NCBI GenBank assembly: GCA_934432595.1
Contig: CAKRYR010000004.1
Location: 121,840 to 185,839 of the forward strand
Length of the DNA stretch: 64,000 bases
Reading direction: 5' to 3'
DNA from: an uncultured Lachnospiraceae bacterium
Lineage (GTDB): Bacteria; Bacillota; Clostridia; Lachnospirales; Lachnospiraceae
Shown here: piece by piece, positions 52,817 to 62,300 of the stretch
How the letters are laid out: every line of letters begins with the position of its first letter
How positions within the stretch are numbered: position 1 is the first letter of the stretch
Notes under the pieces: model-generated
Databases searched by the model: none
The model's input: the letters and a program-made list of their open reading frames with translations, nothing else
What the model was told of the DNA's origin: nothing
Made by a program: the position numbers and the translations under genes

Positions 52817-54067
52817 ATGAATAAGAGGTTGTCAAAATCAGTATTAATTACATTAACTGTATTTTTGGTTAGCTTCTACATGGGAGCAACTGCTTCAGCT
52901 GATGGATTAAGTATGTCAGACATTTTAAATAACGATAATTCATATGTAAATGATAATAAAAATGCTGGGGATGGAATATACGCTTTTCTTAGTTCACAAG
53001 AAAAGGACAGTATGACTACAGAATTAACAGCAACTTCAACAATGGTATCTGTTGCAAGTGCTATGTATAATGAGAATACTACTACTATTACTGATAATGC
53101 TACACCAGTATCAGATACACCAGCTACGACAGAATCATCTGACGAGGAGCAATTTGCAAATATGGCTATTGCTATAGTAGATAAATATGTAAATGTTAGA
53201 AATTCAGCATCAGAAAAAGGTGACATAGTAGGTAAATTATATAATGGTTCTTTTGCTACAGTTATTGCAGAAAAATCAGGTTGGGTACAAATTAAATCTG
53301 GAAACGTAAGTGGTTATGTAAAATCTGATTTCTTAATTAAAGGTCAAGAAGTTAAAGATTCATATAAGAAATATATTCAATATATGGCTATTTCAACTGT
53401 AGATTCTTTAAATGTAAGAAGTAAGAAGAGTACAACTGCTTCAATTGTAACTAAATTAAAGAAAAATTCTAAATGCACAGTTATTGACCAAACAGATAGT
53501 AAATGGGTATTAGTATCTATATCAGATAAAAAAGGATACGTTGCAAAAGAGTATGTTTCTATTAAATTAGACTATAAAACTGCTATATCAATTAAAGAAG
53601 AAGCAGAGTTACAGAAGGCATCAGCTGAAAATAAATTATCAGATGCTGCATCATCATTATCAACTACATATGGTAGCAAGACTACTATAAATAGTGCAGA
53701 TATGAGATTATTAGTTTGCTTAGTATTCTGTGAATCAGGTTCAGAACCTTATGCAGGAAAGTTGGCTGTTGCTAATGTAGTATTAAACAGATATCATAGT
53801 TCAAGATTCCCTAATACAATAAAAGGTGTAATTTATCAATCAGGACAATTTTCACCTACTTGGAATGGAGCTCTTAATTCTAAGTTAGCAACTTATGATA
53901 GAGGCGGATTTACTGCCAAGAATCATAAGGAGACTATACAAGCTGTTAAGGATGCATTAGATGGTAAGAATAGTATTGGAAGCAGATTATATTTTAACGG
54001 ATATAATTATGAAAAGAATAGAGGACATAAGAATGCTGTTAGAATTAGTAATCATTTATTTTGGTAA
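52817..54067 (+). CDS. Secreted SH3-SleB cell-wall hydrolase
   Basis: 416 residues from ATG 52817 (GGAAAGG upstream; TTG 52799 rejected). Signal peptide with cleavage near ATASA. A Thr/Ser-rich spacer, two bacterial SH3 domains (YVNVRNSASEKGDIVGKL..., LNVRSKKSTTASIVTKL...), then a SleB/hydrolase_2 domain: LLVCLVFCESGSEPYAGKLAVANVVLNR and KGVIYQSGQFSP. The Glu in CESG is the likely catalytic residue. It probably cuts peptidoglycan during growth or spore germination. Confidence 0.92.
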   Translation: MNKRLSKSVLITLTVFLVSFYMGATASADGLSMSDILNNDNSYVNDNKNAGDGIYAFLSSQEKDSMTTELTATSTMVSVASAMYNENTTTITDNATPVSDTPATTESSDEEQFANMAIAIVDKYVNVRNSASEKGDIVGKLYNGSFATVIAEKSGWVQIKSGNVSGYVKSDFLIKGQEVKDSYKKYIQYMAISTVDSLNVRSKKSTTASIVTKLKKNSKCTVIDQTDSKWVLVSISDKKGYVAKEYVSIKLDYKTAISIKEEAELQKASAENKLSDAASSLSTTYGSKTTINSADMRLLVCLVFCESGSEPYAGKLAVANVVLNRYHSSRFPNTIKGVIYQSGQFSPTWNGALNSKLATYDRGGFTAKNHKETIQAVKDALDGKNSIGSRLYFNGYNYEKNRGHKNAVRISNHLFW

Positions 54068-54225
54068 AATGTTTCGCAAATATTAAAAATATTACAAAAT
54101 AGGACCATAGGAATATATTAAAATGTAACAATTAATGTTATAATATAATTAGAAAACTATATAACACATATTTATTATAATCCATGGAATAAGTCGCTAG
54201 CAGTCGTTGACGGTTAGGGGCTTAT

Positions 54226-54262
54226 TTCATTTTATACGAGGAAATTGCGTCGCATTTCCTAT
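54226..54262 (+). repeat. Dispersed hairpin element, copy 6
   Basis: Core GAAATTGCGTCGCATTTC at 54241-54258. The 3' arm matches copy 1 (CCTATGAAAC) while the 5' arm looks like copy 2 (ATACGAG), so arm pairing is poorer; it may be a recombinant or decayed copy. Confidence 0.75.
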
Positions 54263-54352
54263 GAAACAAAACACGACCTGAGGATGCGCAACTCGCGGAA
54301 GGGAGATTTGAACCGTGTTCTGACTCCTTGGATAAGGGGCACAAGAAACTCT
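54257..54352 (+). repeat. Long extension of the hairpin element (copy b)
   Basis: ATGAAACAAAACACGACCTG, then GAGGATGC and an end at AACTCTTTGTT, parallel to 6757-6860. The middle differs by substitutions and small gaps. No ORF. The rest of the 449-nt gap (54068-54516) holds an AT-rich promoter region with extended TGTGTTATACT near 54451. Confidence 0.7.
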
Positions 54353-54516
54353 TTGTTATTTCTAAAAAAATCATAAAAAAAATCAACTAAAAATAAAAAG
54401 CGGAAAATATTACATAAATGTTAACAATTAATATTTACGTAACAGTTCTAATGTGTTATACTTAATATATGTTAGAGAAGTGAGGATTATATTTGGATAT
54501 ATGAGGGGGACACGAT

Positions 54517-55491
54517 ATGAATTTATCAATGTGTCAGAAGAGAAAAAGGGTTGTAATTATTACAATATCAATGATAGTTTTTATATTATTGATAGGTGCA
54601 ATAATTAAATCAAGAGCAGATGAGAATGTGGTTGTTAAGTATAGAGCTCATGTAGCATATAATGGTTGGATGCCTTGGCAAGTAGATGGAACCACAGCAG
54701 GAACAGTTGGAGAATCTAGAAGAATGGAAGCTTTAAAAATTAAGTTAGAAGGCACTTCAGATGGAAGCGTTGTATATCAAGCATTTGTTAGAGGAGATGG
54801 CTGGAAGAATGAAGTAAGAAATAGTGAAACTGCTGGAACAGAAGGTCAGTCAAAACAGATTGAAGCTGTTAAAGTTAGATTAGAAGGTAAAGTCGCAGAA
54901 AACTATGATATTACATATAGAGTTCATCTTAAAAATAAAGGTTGGCTAGAATGGGTTAGCAATGGAGCAATGGCAGGCTCAGATACAGAAGGACTTAGAA
55001 TAGAAGCTATTGAGATTAAACTAGTTAAGAAAGAGAGTACTACAACAGAAAATCAAGTAAATCTAGAAAATACCCGTGGTGTAGTTACTACATTAAACGA
55101 TGAAGAATACAAAATATTTGTTAGTATAATATTTGCAGAGGCTGGAGCAGAACCATACGAAGCTAAGTTAGGTGTTGCAAATGTAATATTGAATAGAATG
55201 TATGATAGTAGATATCCAAATGATTTAAAGGGAGTTATTTATCAGAAGAGTCAATTTACACCTGCTTCAAATGGAATCCTAAGTAAGAGAATAGCTGAAT
55301 ATAACGCAGGACAATTTACTCATCCAAATCATTTAGAATGTATAAAAGCAGCTGATGAAGCTTTAGCAGGAAAAAATAATTGTGGAAATAGAATTGGTTT
55401 TATGACACCAGCAGCATTAGAAAAATATATGGCTGGTAAATATACCGATAAGTGGGTAGTAAGCAATACAGCATTTTTTAACACAAAGTAG
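54517..55491 (+). CDS. ChW-repeat SleB-type cell-wall hydrolase
   Basis: 324 residues, GAGGGGG before ATG 54517. Signal anchor (VVIITISMIVFILLIGAII) then three clostridial hydrophobic W repeats of ~40 residues (YRAHVAYNGWMPWQVDG, YQAFVRGDGWKNEV, YRVHLKNKGWLEWV). The C-terminal SleB/hydrolase_2 domain resembles that of the previous gene: IIFAEAGAEPYEAKLGVANVILNR. ChW repeats attach proteins to the clostridial cell wall. It precedes a ChW paralogue by 33 nt. Confidence 0.92.
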   Translation: MNLSMCQKRKRVVIITISMIVFILLIGAIIKSRADENVVVKYRAHVAYNGWMPWQVDGTTAGTVGESRRMEALKIKLEGTSDGSVVYQAFVRGDGWKNEVRNSETAGTEGQSKQIEAVKVRLEGKVAENYDITYRVHLKNKGWLEWVSNGAMAGSDTEGLRIEAIEIKLVKKESTTTENQVNLENTRGVVTTLNDEEYKIFVSIIFAEAGAEPYEAKLGVANVILNRMYDSRYPNDLKGVIYQKSQFTPASNGILSKRIAEYNAGQFTHPNHLECIKAADEALAGKNNCGNRIGFMTPAALEKYMAGKYTDKWVVSNTAFFNTK

Positions 55492-55524
55492 TAAGGGGAG
55501 TTTTAAAAAAAGAGGGGGATTTAA

Positions 55525-56613
55525 ATGAATTTAGCAAGGGTAAGGTTTTTGAAGAACAAAAAGTTGGTTGCGATATGTGTTATATGTTTCATACTAATTT
55601 GTCTATCAGTTGCATTTATAGTTTCAAGAGCGGATGAATCGGCAGGTATTCAATATAGAGCACATGTAGCATATAATGGTTGGCTACCATGGCAAAATGA
55701 TGGTGGTACAGCAGGTACCGTAGGAGAATCACGAAGAGTAGAAGCATTTAAGATTAGATTAACAGGTAGCATGCAAGGTTCAGTAAAGTACCAAGCATAT
55801 GTAAGAGGCGATGGATGGCAAGGTGAAGTCGCTGATAGTGCTACAGCTGGTACAGAAGGACAATCTAAACAAATAGAGGCAATTAAAGTTAGACTTGAAG
55901 GAAAAGTTGCTGAGAATTATGATATTACATATAGAGTTCATCTTAAGAATAAAGGGTGGCAAGAATGGGTTAGCAATGGAGCAATGGCTGGTTCTGATAC
56001 AGAGGCACTTAGAATTGAAGCATTGGAAATTAAGCTTGTAAGAAAAGAAGTTGCAACAGGCTCTGGAGAATCACCATTTACAAAATATGAGTTAACAGAA
56101 TATCAATTAAAGAGTATTGCAGCATTATGTCAACAAGAACAAGGAACAGCAAGAGGTGCAGCAGCAGAGGCATCACTTATGGCAAATCATATGGACTTAA
56201 GACAAGGTAATGCTAAGAAATATGAAAATACAGGAGAAGGCTTATATAATTATGTAAGATATGGTAAGTGGTTTGCATATGCTGCAACACATATGGATAA
56301 CCATTCAAAACTAAGAAGTGATGTTCTTGAAGCAGTAAGAAAAGTATTAGTAGAAGGAAAGAGAACATTACCTGGATATGTAAATGAACATGATTGCTTC
56401 TCAGATATTACATCAGCAACTAATGATGGAGCTGGAATAAATGTGAAAGATAGAGGTGCATATGTACAAAACAAAACAATTGCACATAATAGATACGGAG
56501 CAACATATACATTCTATTGCTTCCCAGATAGTAGTAGTGATCCATTTGGATATACTAGTGAAACAAAGAGACAGGAAATAGGGGATTTCTGTTACAAATT
56601 TGAAGATTTATAA
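55525..56613 (+). CDS. ChW-repeat surface protein with uncharacterised C-terminal domain
   Basis: 362 residues; the N-terminal anchor and three ChW repeats are close copies of those in the upstream protein (for example GSDTExLRIEAxEIKLV). The last ~190 residues differ: LTEYQLKSIAALCQQEQG, AAEASLMANHMDL, LPGYVNEHDCFSDI, NRYGATYTFYCFPDSSSDPFGY. This domain recurs in Lachnospiraceae surface proteins as I remember, but I cannot name it; EQG near its start recalls a lysozyme/SleB-like active site. GAGGGGGAT precedes ATG 55525. Confidence 0.85.
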   Translation: MNLARVRFLKNKKLVAICVICFILICLSVAFIVSRADESAGIQYRAHVAYNGWLPWQNDGGTAGTVGESRRVEAFKIRLTGSMQGSVKYQAYVRGDGWQGEVADSATAGTEGQSKQIEAIKVRLEGKVAENYDITYRVHLKNKGWQEWVSNGAMAGSDTEALRIEALEIKLVRKEVATGSGESPFTKYELTEYQLKSIAALCQQEQGTARGAAAEASLMANHMDLRQGNAKKYENTGEGLYNYVRYGKWFAYAATHMDNHSKLRSDVLEAVRKVLVEGKRTLPGYVNEHDCFSDITSATNDGAGINVKDRGAYVQNKTIAHNRYGATYTFYCFPDSSSDPFGYTSETKRQEIGDFCYKFEDL

Positions 56614-56656
56614 AAGATAAAATATTTTACAATTTTCACATATACTTCCCTTTTTG

Positions 56657-56703
56657 AAAAACACCTTACAAGATGTAAAAGCACTTGTATGGTGTTTTTC
56701 TTT
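56657..56703 (+). terminator. Terminator of the ChW gene pair
   Basis: GAAAAACACCTTACAAG pairs with CTTGTATGGTGTTTTTC (one mismatch) and ends in TTTTTC. Confidence 0.8.
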
Positions 56704-56863
56704 CAAATTATAAGGTTGCATATAGTAAGAAAATATAATAAAATAGAAAGGCAAAATTGTAAATTAGAAATTTAATGGTATGTCATAAACCTGAGTTTTA
56801 TACAGGTTTGGCAACTGATGTATGGGATTGTACAAAATGGACAACAAGATTGTATTAAAAAAC

Positions 56864-56892
56864 TTGACGATAAGGTAGTATTTTAATATAAT
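56864..56892 (+). promoter_or_regulatory. glnS promoter
   Basis: TTGACG (56864-56869), 17-nt spacer, TATAAT (56887-56892). Upstream, AAACCTG...CAGGTTT (56787-56809) is a small hairpin. No T-box. Confidence 0.75.
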
Positions 56893-56939
56893 CTTATAGT
56901 GAAAAAATATTTTAGTTAAAAGAATTGTAGGAGGCTTTT

Positions 56940-58649
56940 ATGGGAAGCAAAAATAAAAATGAAATGGTAGAAGAAGCTACAGATAAGGAAGAAGTAGTAT
57001 CAAAGAATTTCATAGAACAAATTATTGATGAAGATTTGGCTACAGGTAGATGTAATAAGAAGATTATTACTAGATTTCCACCTGAACCAAATGGCTATTT
57101 ACATATAGGACATGCTAAGTCAATATTACTTAATTATGGATTAGCACAAAAGTATAATGGTGAATTTAATTTAAGATTTGATGATACTAATCCAACTAAG
57201 GAAAAGACAGAATTTGTTGAGTCAATTAAGAAAGATGTAGAATGGATTGGTGGAAAGTTTGAAGATAGATTATTCTTTGCTTCAGATTATTTTGACCAAA
57301 TGTATGATTGTGCTGTTAAATTAATAAAAAAAGGTAAAGCATATGTATGCGATTTGACAGCTGATGAAATAAGAGAATATAGAGGAACTCTTACTGAGCC
57401 AGGTAAGAATAGTCCATATAGAGATAGAAGTATAGAAGAGAATCTTGACTTATTTGAAAGAATGAAGAATGGTGAATTTGAAGATGGTTCTAAGGTTCTT
57501 AGAGCTAAGATAGATATGAGTTCATCTAATATAAATATGAGAGACCCAATTATCTATAGAATTGCAAGAATGACTCATCATAATACAGGAGATAAGTGGT
57601 GTATTTATCCTATGTATGATTTTGCACATCCAATTGAGGATGCAATTGAGCATGTTACTCATTCTATATGTACACTAGAATTTGAAGATCATAGACCTTT
57701 ATATGATTGGGTTGTTAATGAGTGTGAATTTGAAAATCCACCTAGACAGATTGAGTTTGCAAAGTTGTATCTTACTAACGTTATTACAGGTAAGAGATAT
57801 ATTAAGAAATTAGTTGAAGATGGAATAGTTGATGGATGGGATGATCCAAGACTTGTCTCAATAGCAGCACTTAGAAGACGTGGATTCACACCAGAATCAA
57901 TTAAACTATTTATGGAATTATGTGGTGTATCAAAGAGCAACAGCTCAGTAGATTATGCTATGTTGGAATACTGTATTAGAGAAGACCTTAAATTAAAGGT
58001 TCCAAGAGTTATGGCAGTACTTGACCCAATTAAACTTATTATTACAAATTATCCTAAGGATGAAGTTGAGTATGTTGATGCTCCTAATAATGTGGAGAAT
58101 CCGGATTTGGGTTCTAGAAAGTTACCTTTCTCAGGTGAATTATATATTGAAAGAGACGACTTTATGATAGTTCCACCTAAGAAATATTTTAGATTATTCC
58201 CAGGTAACGAAGTTAGACTTATGCAAGGATATTTTGTTAAATGTAATGATTACAAGACAGATGAAAATGGAAATGTAACAGAAGTGTATTGTACTTATGA
58301 TGTTGAGACTAAGAGTGGTTCAGGATTTACAGGACGTAAAGTTAAAGGAACTATTCATTGGGTTGATGCTAAGAATGCAATACCTGCTGAAGTTAGATTG
58401 TATGAGAATATTGTAGACGAAGAGAAAGGTGTATATAACGAAGATGGTTCGATTAACCTTAATCCAAATTCATTAACAGTTCTTAAGAATTGTTATGTTG
58501 AACCAAGCTTAAAAGATGCAGAACCTCTTAGCAAATATCAGTTTGTACGTAATGGATTCTTCTGTGTAGATTGCAAAGATTCTAAACCAGGCAACTTGGT
58601 ATTTAACCGTATTGTATCCCTTAAGAGTTCTTATAAGCCAAATAAGTAG
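56940..58649 (+). CDS. glnS: Glutaminyl-tRNA synthetase
   Basis: 569 residues, TAGGAGG before ATG 56940. Class I signature FPPEPNGYLHIGHAKS and LRFDDTNP. The KMSKS-type loop reads VITGKRYIKKL where E. coli GlnRS has VMSKRKL; I believe this is usual in clostridial GlnRS. The C-terminal beta-barrels bind the CUG/UUG anticodons. Its presence means tRNA-Gln need not be made by transamidation here. Confidence 0.95.
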   Translation: MGSKNKNEMVEEATDKEEVVSKNFIEQIIDEDLATGRCNKKIITRFPPEPNGYLHIGHAKSILLNYGLAQKYNGEFNLRFDDTNPTKEKTEFVESIKKDVEWIGGKFEDRLFFASDYFDQMYDCAVKLIKKGKAYVCDLTADEIREYRGTLTEPGKNSPYRDRSIEENLDLFERMKNGEFEDGSKVLRAKIDMSSSNINMRDPIIYRIARMTHHNTGDKWCIYPMYDFAHPIEDAIEHVTHSICTLEFEDHRPLYDWVVNECEFENPPRQIEFAKLYLTNVITGKRYIKKLVEDGIVDGWDDPRLVSIAALRRRGFTPESIKLFMELCGVSKSNSSVDYAMLEYCIREDLKLKVPRVMAVLDPIKLIITNYPKDEVEYVDAPNNVENPDLGSRKLPFSGELYIERDDFMIVPPKKYFRLFPGNEVRLMQGYFVKCNDYKTDENGNVTEVYCTYDVETKSGSGFTGRKVKGTIHWVDAKNAIPAEVRLYENIVDEEKGVYNEDGSINLNPNSLTVLKNCYVEPSLKDAEPLSKYQFVRNGFFCVDCKDSKPGNLVFNRIVSLKSSYKPNK

Positions 58650-58730
58650 GGATTGGTTTGGGATTCTAGGATTCTAGGGGAGTCGCCTTAAGTCTTTAGG
58701 TGCGAGTTTTAGACTATTATTCTAGGGTAT

Positions 58731-58896
58731 ATCAAAATAAAGAATATTATATCATAGCAGACACGCTTTCGCTCGGTTATGATACCTAGCGGCTCTATAG
58801 TTAAGGTACTATTATGCTAATGCATAACAGCACCTTAATCTATGAGCCGAGGTACATAAAACGGTCTGCTATTGATATAATATTTTTTATTTTGAT
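58731..58896 (+). repeat. Large self-complementary element, copy B
   Basis: 58731-58762 and 58864-58896 are complementary apart from one substitution and one extra base (ends ATCAAAATAAA...; inner TAGCAGAC/GTCTGCTA). TTATGATACCT/AGGTACATAA continue the stem, and an inner hairpin GGCTCTATAG...CTATGAGCC (58791-58848) forms the tip. It begins 81 nt after glnS, same orientation, and shares sequence motifs with copy A. Confidence 0.85.
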
Positions 58897-59312
58897 AATA
58901 TTTTCTACAATATTTTTCTTTTAATTTTGATGTATTCATATTTATATATAATATTAGACTTATCAATAATAATGTCAATTAGGTATATCCAATAGGTTTA
59001 TATGCGTTAATTAGGTTGAATAATATTATAAAAGTATAAAATTTATATATTTTTGTGAAATTTGCTAAAGTGTGTATAAAATTACAAACATATTTTTACA
59101 AATATAGAATGTAAATGTAATTAGATGACTAATGATTGTAAATTAATAGAAATAATTGTAAATAAATAAGTAATGTAAAAGATTTTTAATTTTATTATAT
59201 AGTAAAAGTGCACAAAAATAGCGTTTTTATATAATTTGACATATCGAAAAAGTATAAATATAATGTCTTTCGGAAACTGTAAATTTTATGTTTATTTTTA
59301 GGAGGATGAAAA
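58897..59312 (+). promoter_or_regulatory. AT-rich upstream region of the giant RHS-like gene
   Basis: About 415 nt of very AT-rich DNA without ORFs. TTGACATATCGAAAAAGTATAAATATAATG-like boxes occur near 59236-59262 and could be the promoter. Nothing else seen. Confidence 0.35.
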
Positions 59313-62300
59313 GTGATTCAGTATTTTAAAAAGGGTAGACGTAAATGGATTGCACTTGGCTTGACATTTGCAATTGCATTCACAACTGTTAGTTGGGAGA
59401 TGTTAAGAAAGGAAAAGGCGAAGGCAAGGGAGAATGAAACAAGTAGTGAGTATTATGACGAATCAGCATTAATGAAAATGTTTGATACGGAAGATTTTAA
59501 CGAAAAAGAGATGGTTGAACTTAAGGATGAGAGAACAACTAATTCAACAACTTATGATATGGGAAATGGGTTTAAAAAGGTTGTCTATTATTCAAGTGAT
59601 GTTCGTTTTAATGATGACGATGGTAAATTATCAGATTATGATTCATCTTTAAAACAATCTAAAGTAACGAGAGAACGAAATTCTTATAAATATGAAAGTT
59701 CAGTAGGGGATACTAAAAATTATATTCCACGTAATATAGAGAAAACTCCTGTATTAATGGAAAATGATAATTATTCTATAGAATTATCTCCTGTTTTTAA
59801 GGGGACTATCTTTAGTAGAAAATCCGATGATAATGAATTTAATAATATTAATTCAATGTCTGATGTAAATGAAATAAAAGAAACATATGAGGATATATAT
59901 GATAAAGAAAAGACATCAATTGTAGGTGGAGAGTATGTGTCAAAAGATAAAAAAATAAAATTAGAATATATATCTTCTGATAAAGGCATAAAAGAGAATA
60001 TAGTTTTATATTCAAAACCACAGAATAATGTATGGAAATTTAAGTTATCATTAAATACATTAGTTCCCAAAAAGGATGAAAGTACTGGTAGCATATATAT
60101 TTATGATGGGGATAAGATGGTTGGTGAAATTGAAAAACCATACATGAATGATGCTTCAAATGAGGCTTATAGTGAAGATATATCATATAACATTACTTCT
60201 TGTGATAGGAAGGGTGAGTATGAGTTGTCAATGACGGTAGATAAACAATATTTAGATGCAAGTGATAGACAATATCCAATTACTATAGATCCTACGATTA
60301 CATGGACTGGAAGTAATAATATTGATGATGTATATGTAATAAATGGAAAGTATAGAGAAACTAATTTTTATAGTGATTCTGTAAAAGTCCTTGCAGCAGG
60401 TGATGGAAAACAAGGAGTATATAGGTCATTTATAAATATAACTGATTTAAAGAAAAAAATAAGTGGATATTCTATAGCAAATGCTAAATATACTGTATTT
60501 GAGGCAGATGGTGGAGCAAAGGGACAATGTGTAGAGGCATATAGAGTAAAAGAAGCATATGATAAGAAAAAAATCACATGGGCGAATAAGCCAGCATATG
60601 ATACAAAGCTAATATCATCAATAGTAACTACTGGAAAAGCAAAACATTCAAGTACATTTGACTTAACAGCATATGTAAGAGGTGTTGCAAAAGGTTCATC
60701 TGAAAATTATGGAGTTATGTTAAAAGCTAAAAATGATGATAAATCATCAGCCTTTACTAAATTCTTTAGTTCAAGAAGTGCTACAGCACAATATAGACCA
60801 AAACTAGAAGTTATATATTATGATAAGCCTACGACACCGACTGCAGTAAATTTAAATAAAAGATTTTTTAAACAGGGTGAAAAGATAACTGTTTCTTGGA
60901 ATGGAATTAATTCACAAGCGTTAAGTTTGGTACAATATCGTTTGACAAAGTATGATTTAGTTAAAAATGAGGAGAATGGTAATATTATAGACTATTCTAT
61001 GGATACGAAGATTGGAGAATCATCTGCAGGAAGCAAAACAATAGATGTATCTAAATCATGGGCTGAGGGAGAATATAAACTTGTAGTAAGAGGTTATGAT
61101 AAATTCAAAATGGCAGGTATGGGAAAAGGAATAACTTTTGTTATTGATGGTGTGAAGCCCAAATTAGGAGATGTGTCAATAACAGAATCTAGTAAAGATA
61201 AGTATTCCACAGCATTACCTACAATTAAATGGTCAGGGGCATCTGATAAATATTTTAAATGTGTTGAATATAGTATAAATAATAGTAATTATATTCCATT
61301 AGGAAAAACAGGTAATGGAGAAGTGACATTATCTAATAGTGTTATTAATACACCAGGAGAGTATACTATAAAGGTAAGAGCAATAGATAAGTCAGGAAAT
61401 GTAAGTGATGAAAAGCAACTTAAGTACTATTATGATAGTAAGTTACCAGAAATCACTACTTTTACAACAGTACCAGTTGAAAAGGGTGCTACAAAAACAC
61501 CTATGTTGGTATGGAATGTAGATGATAATAATATTAAATCAATTGAATATAGTATAAATGGTGGGGATTATGCAAGTATAGGTACATTAAATAGTGGGGC
61601 TTATACAATAGAAGAAGGTAAGATTGTAGAACAAGGAACATATACAATAAAACTTCGTGCAATTGATACTGCTGGTAATGTAAGTGTAGAAAAGGCAATT
61701 AAATATGAATATAATGAAGGCGTAGTAAATAATGAAAAAATTACAGTAGTACCTTCAAGTTCTACAGAAAATTATACAAATATAGAACCAACAATTGTCT
61801 TATCTTATATGAATGATTTATCAAAGGTAAAAATTGCATATGTACTAAAATTAAATGGGGATGTAGTGGCAGATAAAACAGTTGATGTAGACGTAATAAA
61901 TGGTGCAGCAAGTTATACATTAAATAAAGAGTTATTCAATAAATCTGGAGATTATAGTTTAGATGTAAAAGTAATTGATGAACAGAATAATACTATAGAA
62001 GAAGTAAATAAAGTATACAATTATGATACTGTACAACCAGAGATAAAGAGTGCAAGAATAATTAATACTTCATTACAAGAAGTACCTACAATAGAATTAT
62101 CAGGTATACAAGAAGATAAGTCGGGTATAAGTAATAAGGCAGTATACTCTGTAGTTTCAAGTAATGTTGATACAACAGAGATTAAAGAATTAGATAAGGT
62201 TGCAACTGCAACAGTAGATAATAAAAAAGTGTTATTTAAACTTGATGAAGAAGTAAAACAATTAGAAGATGGTATATATAAGGTATTAGTTGGAATAAAA

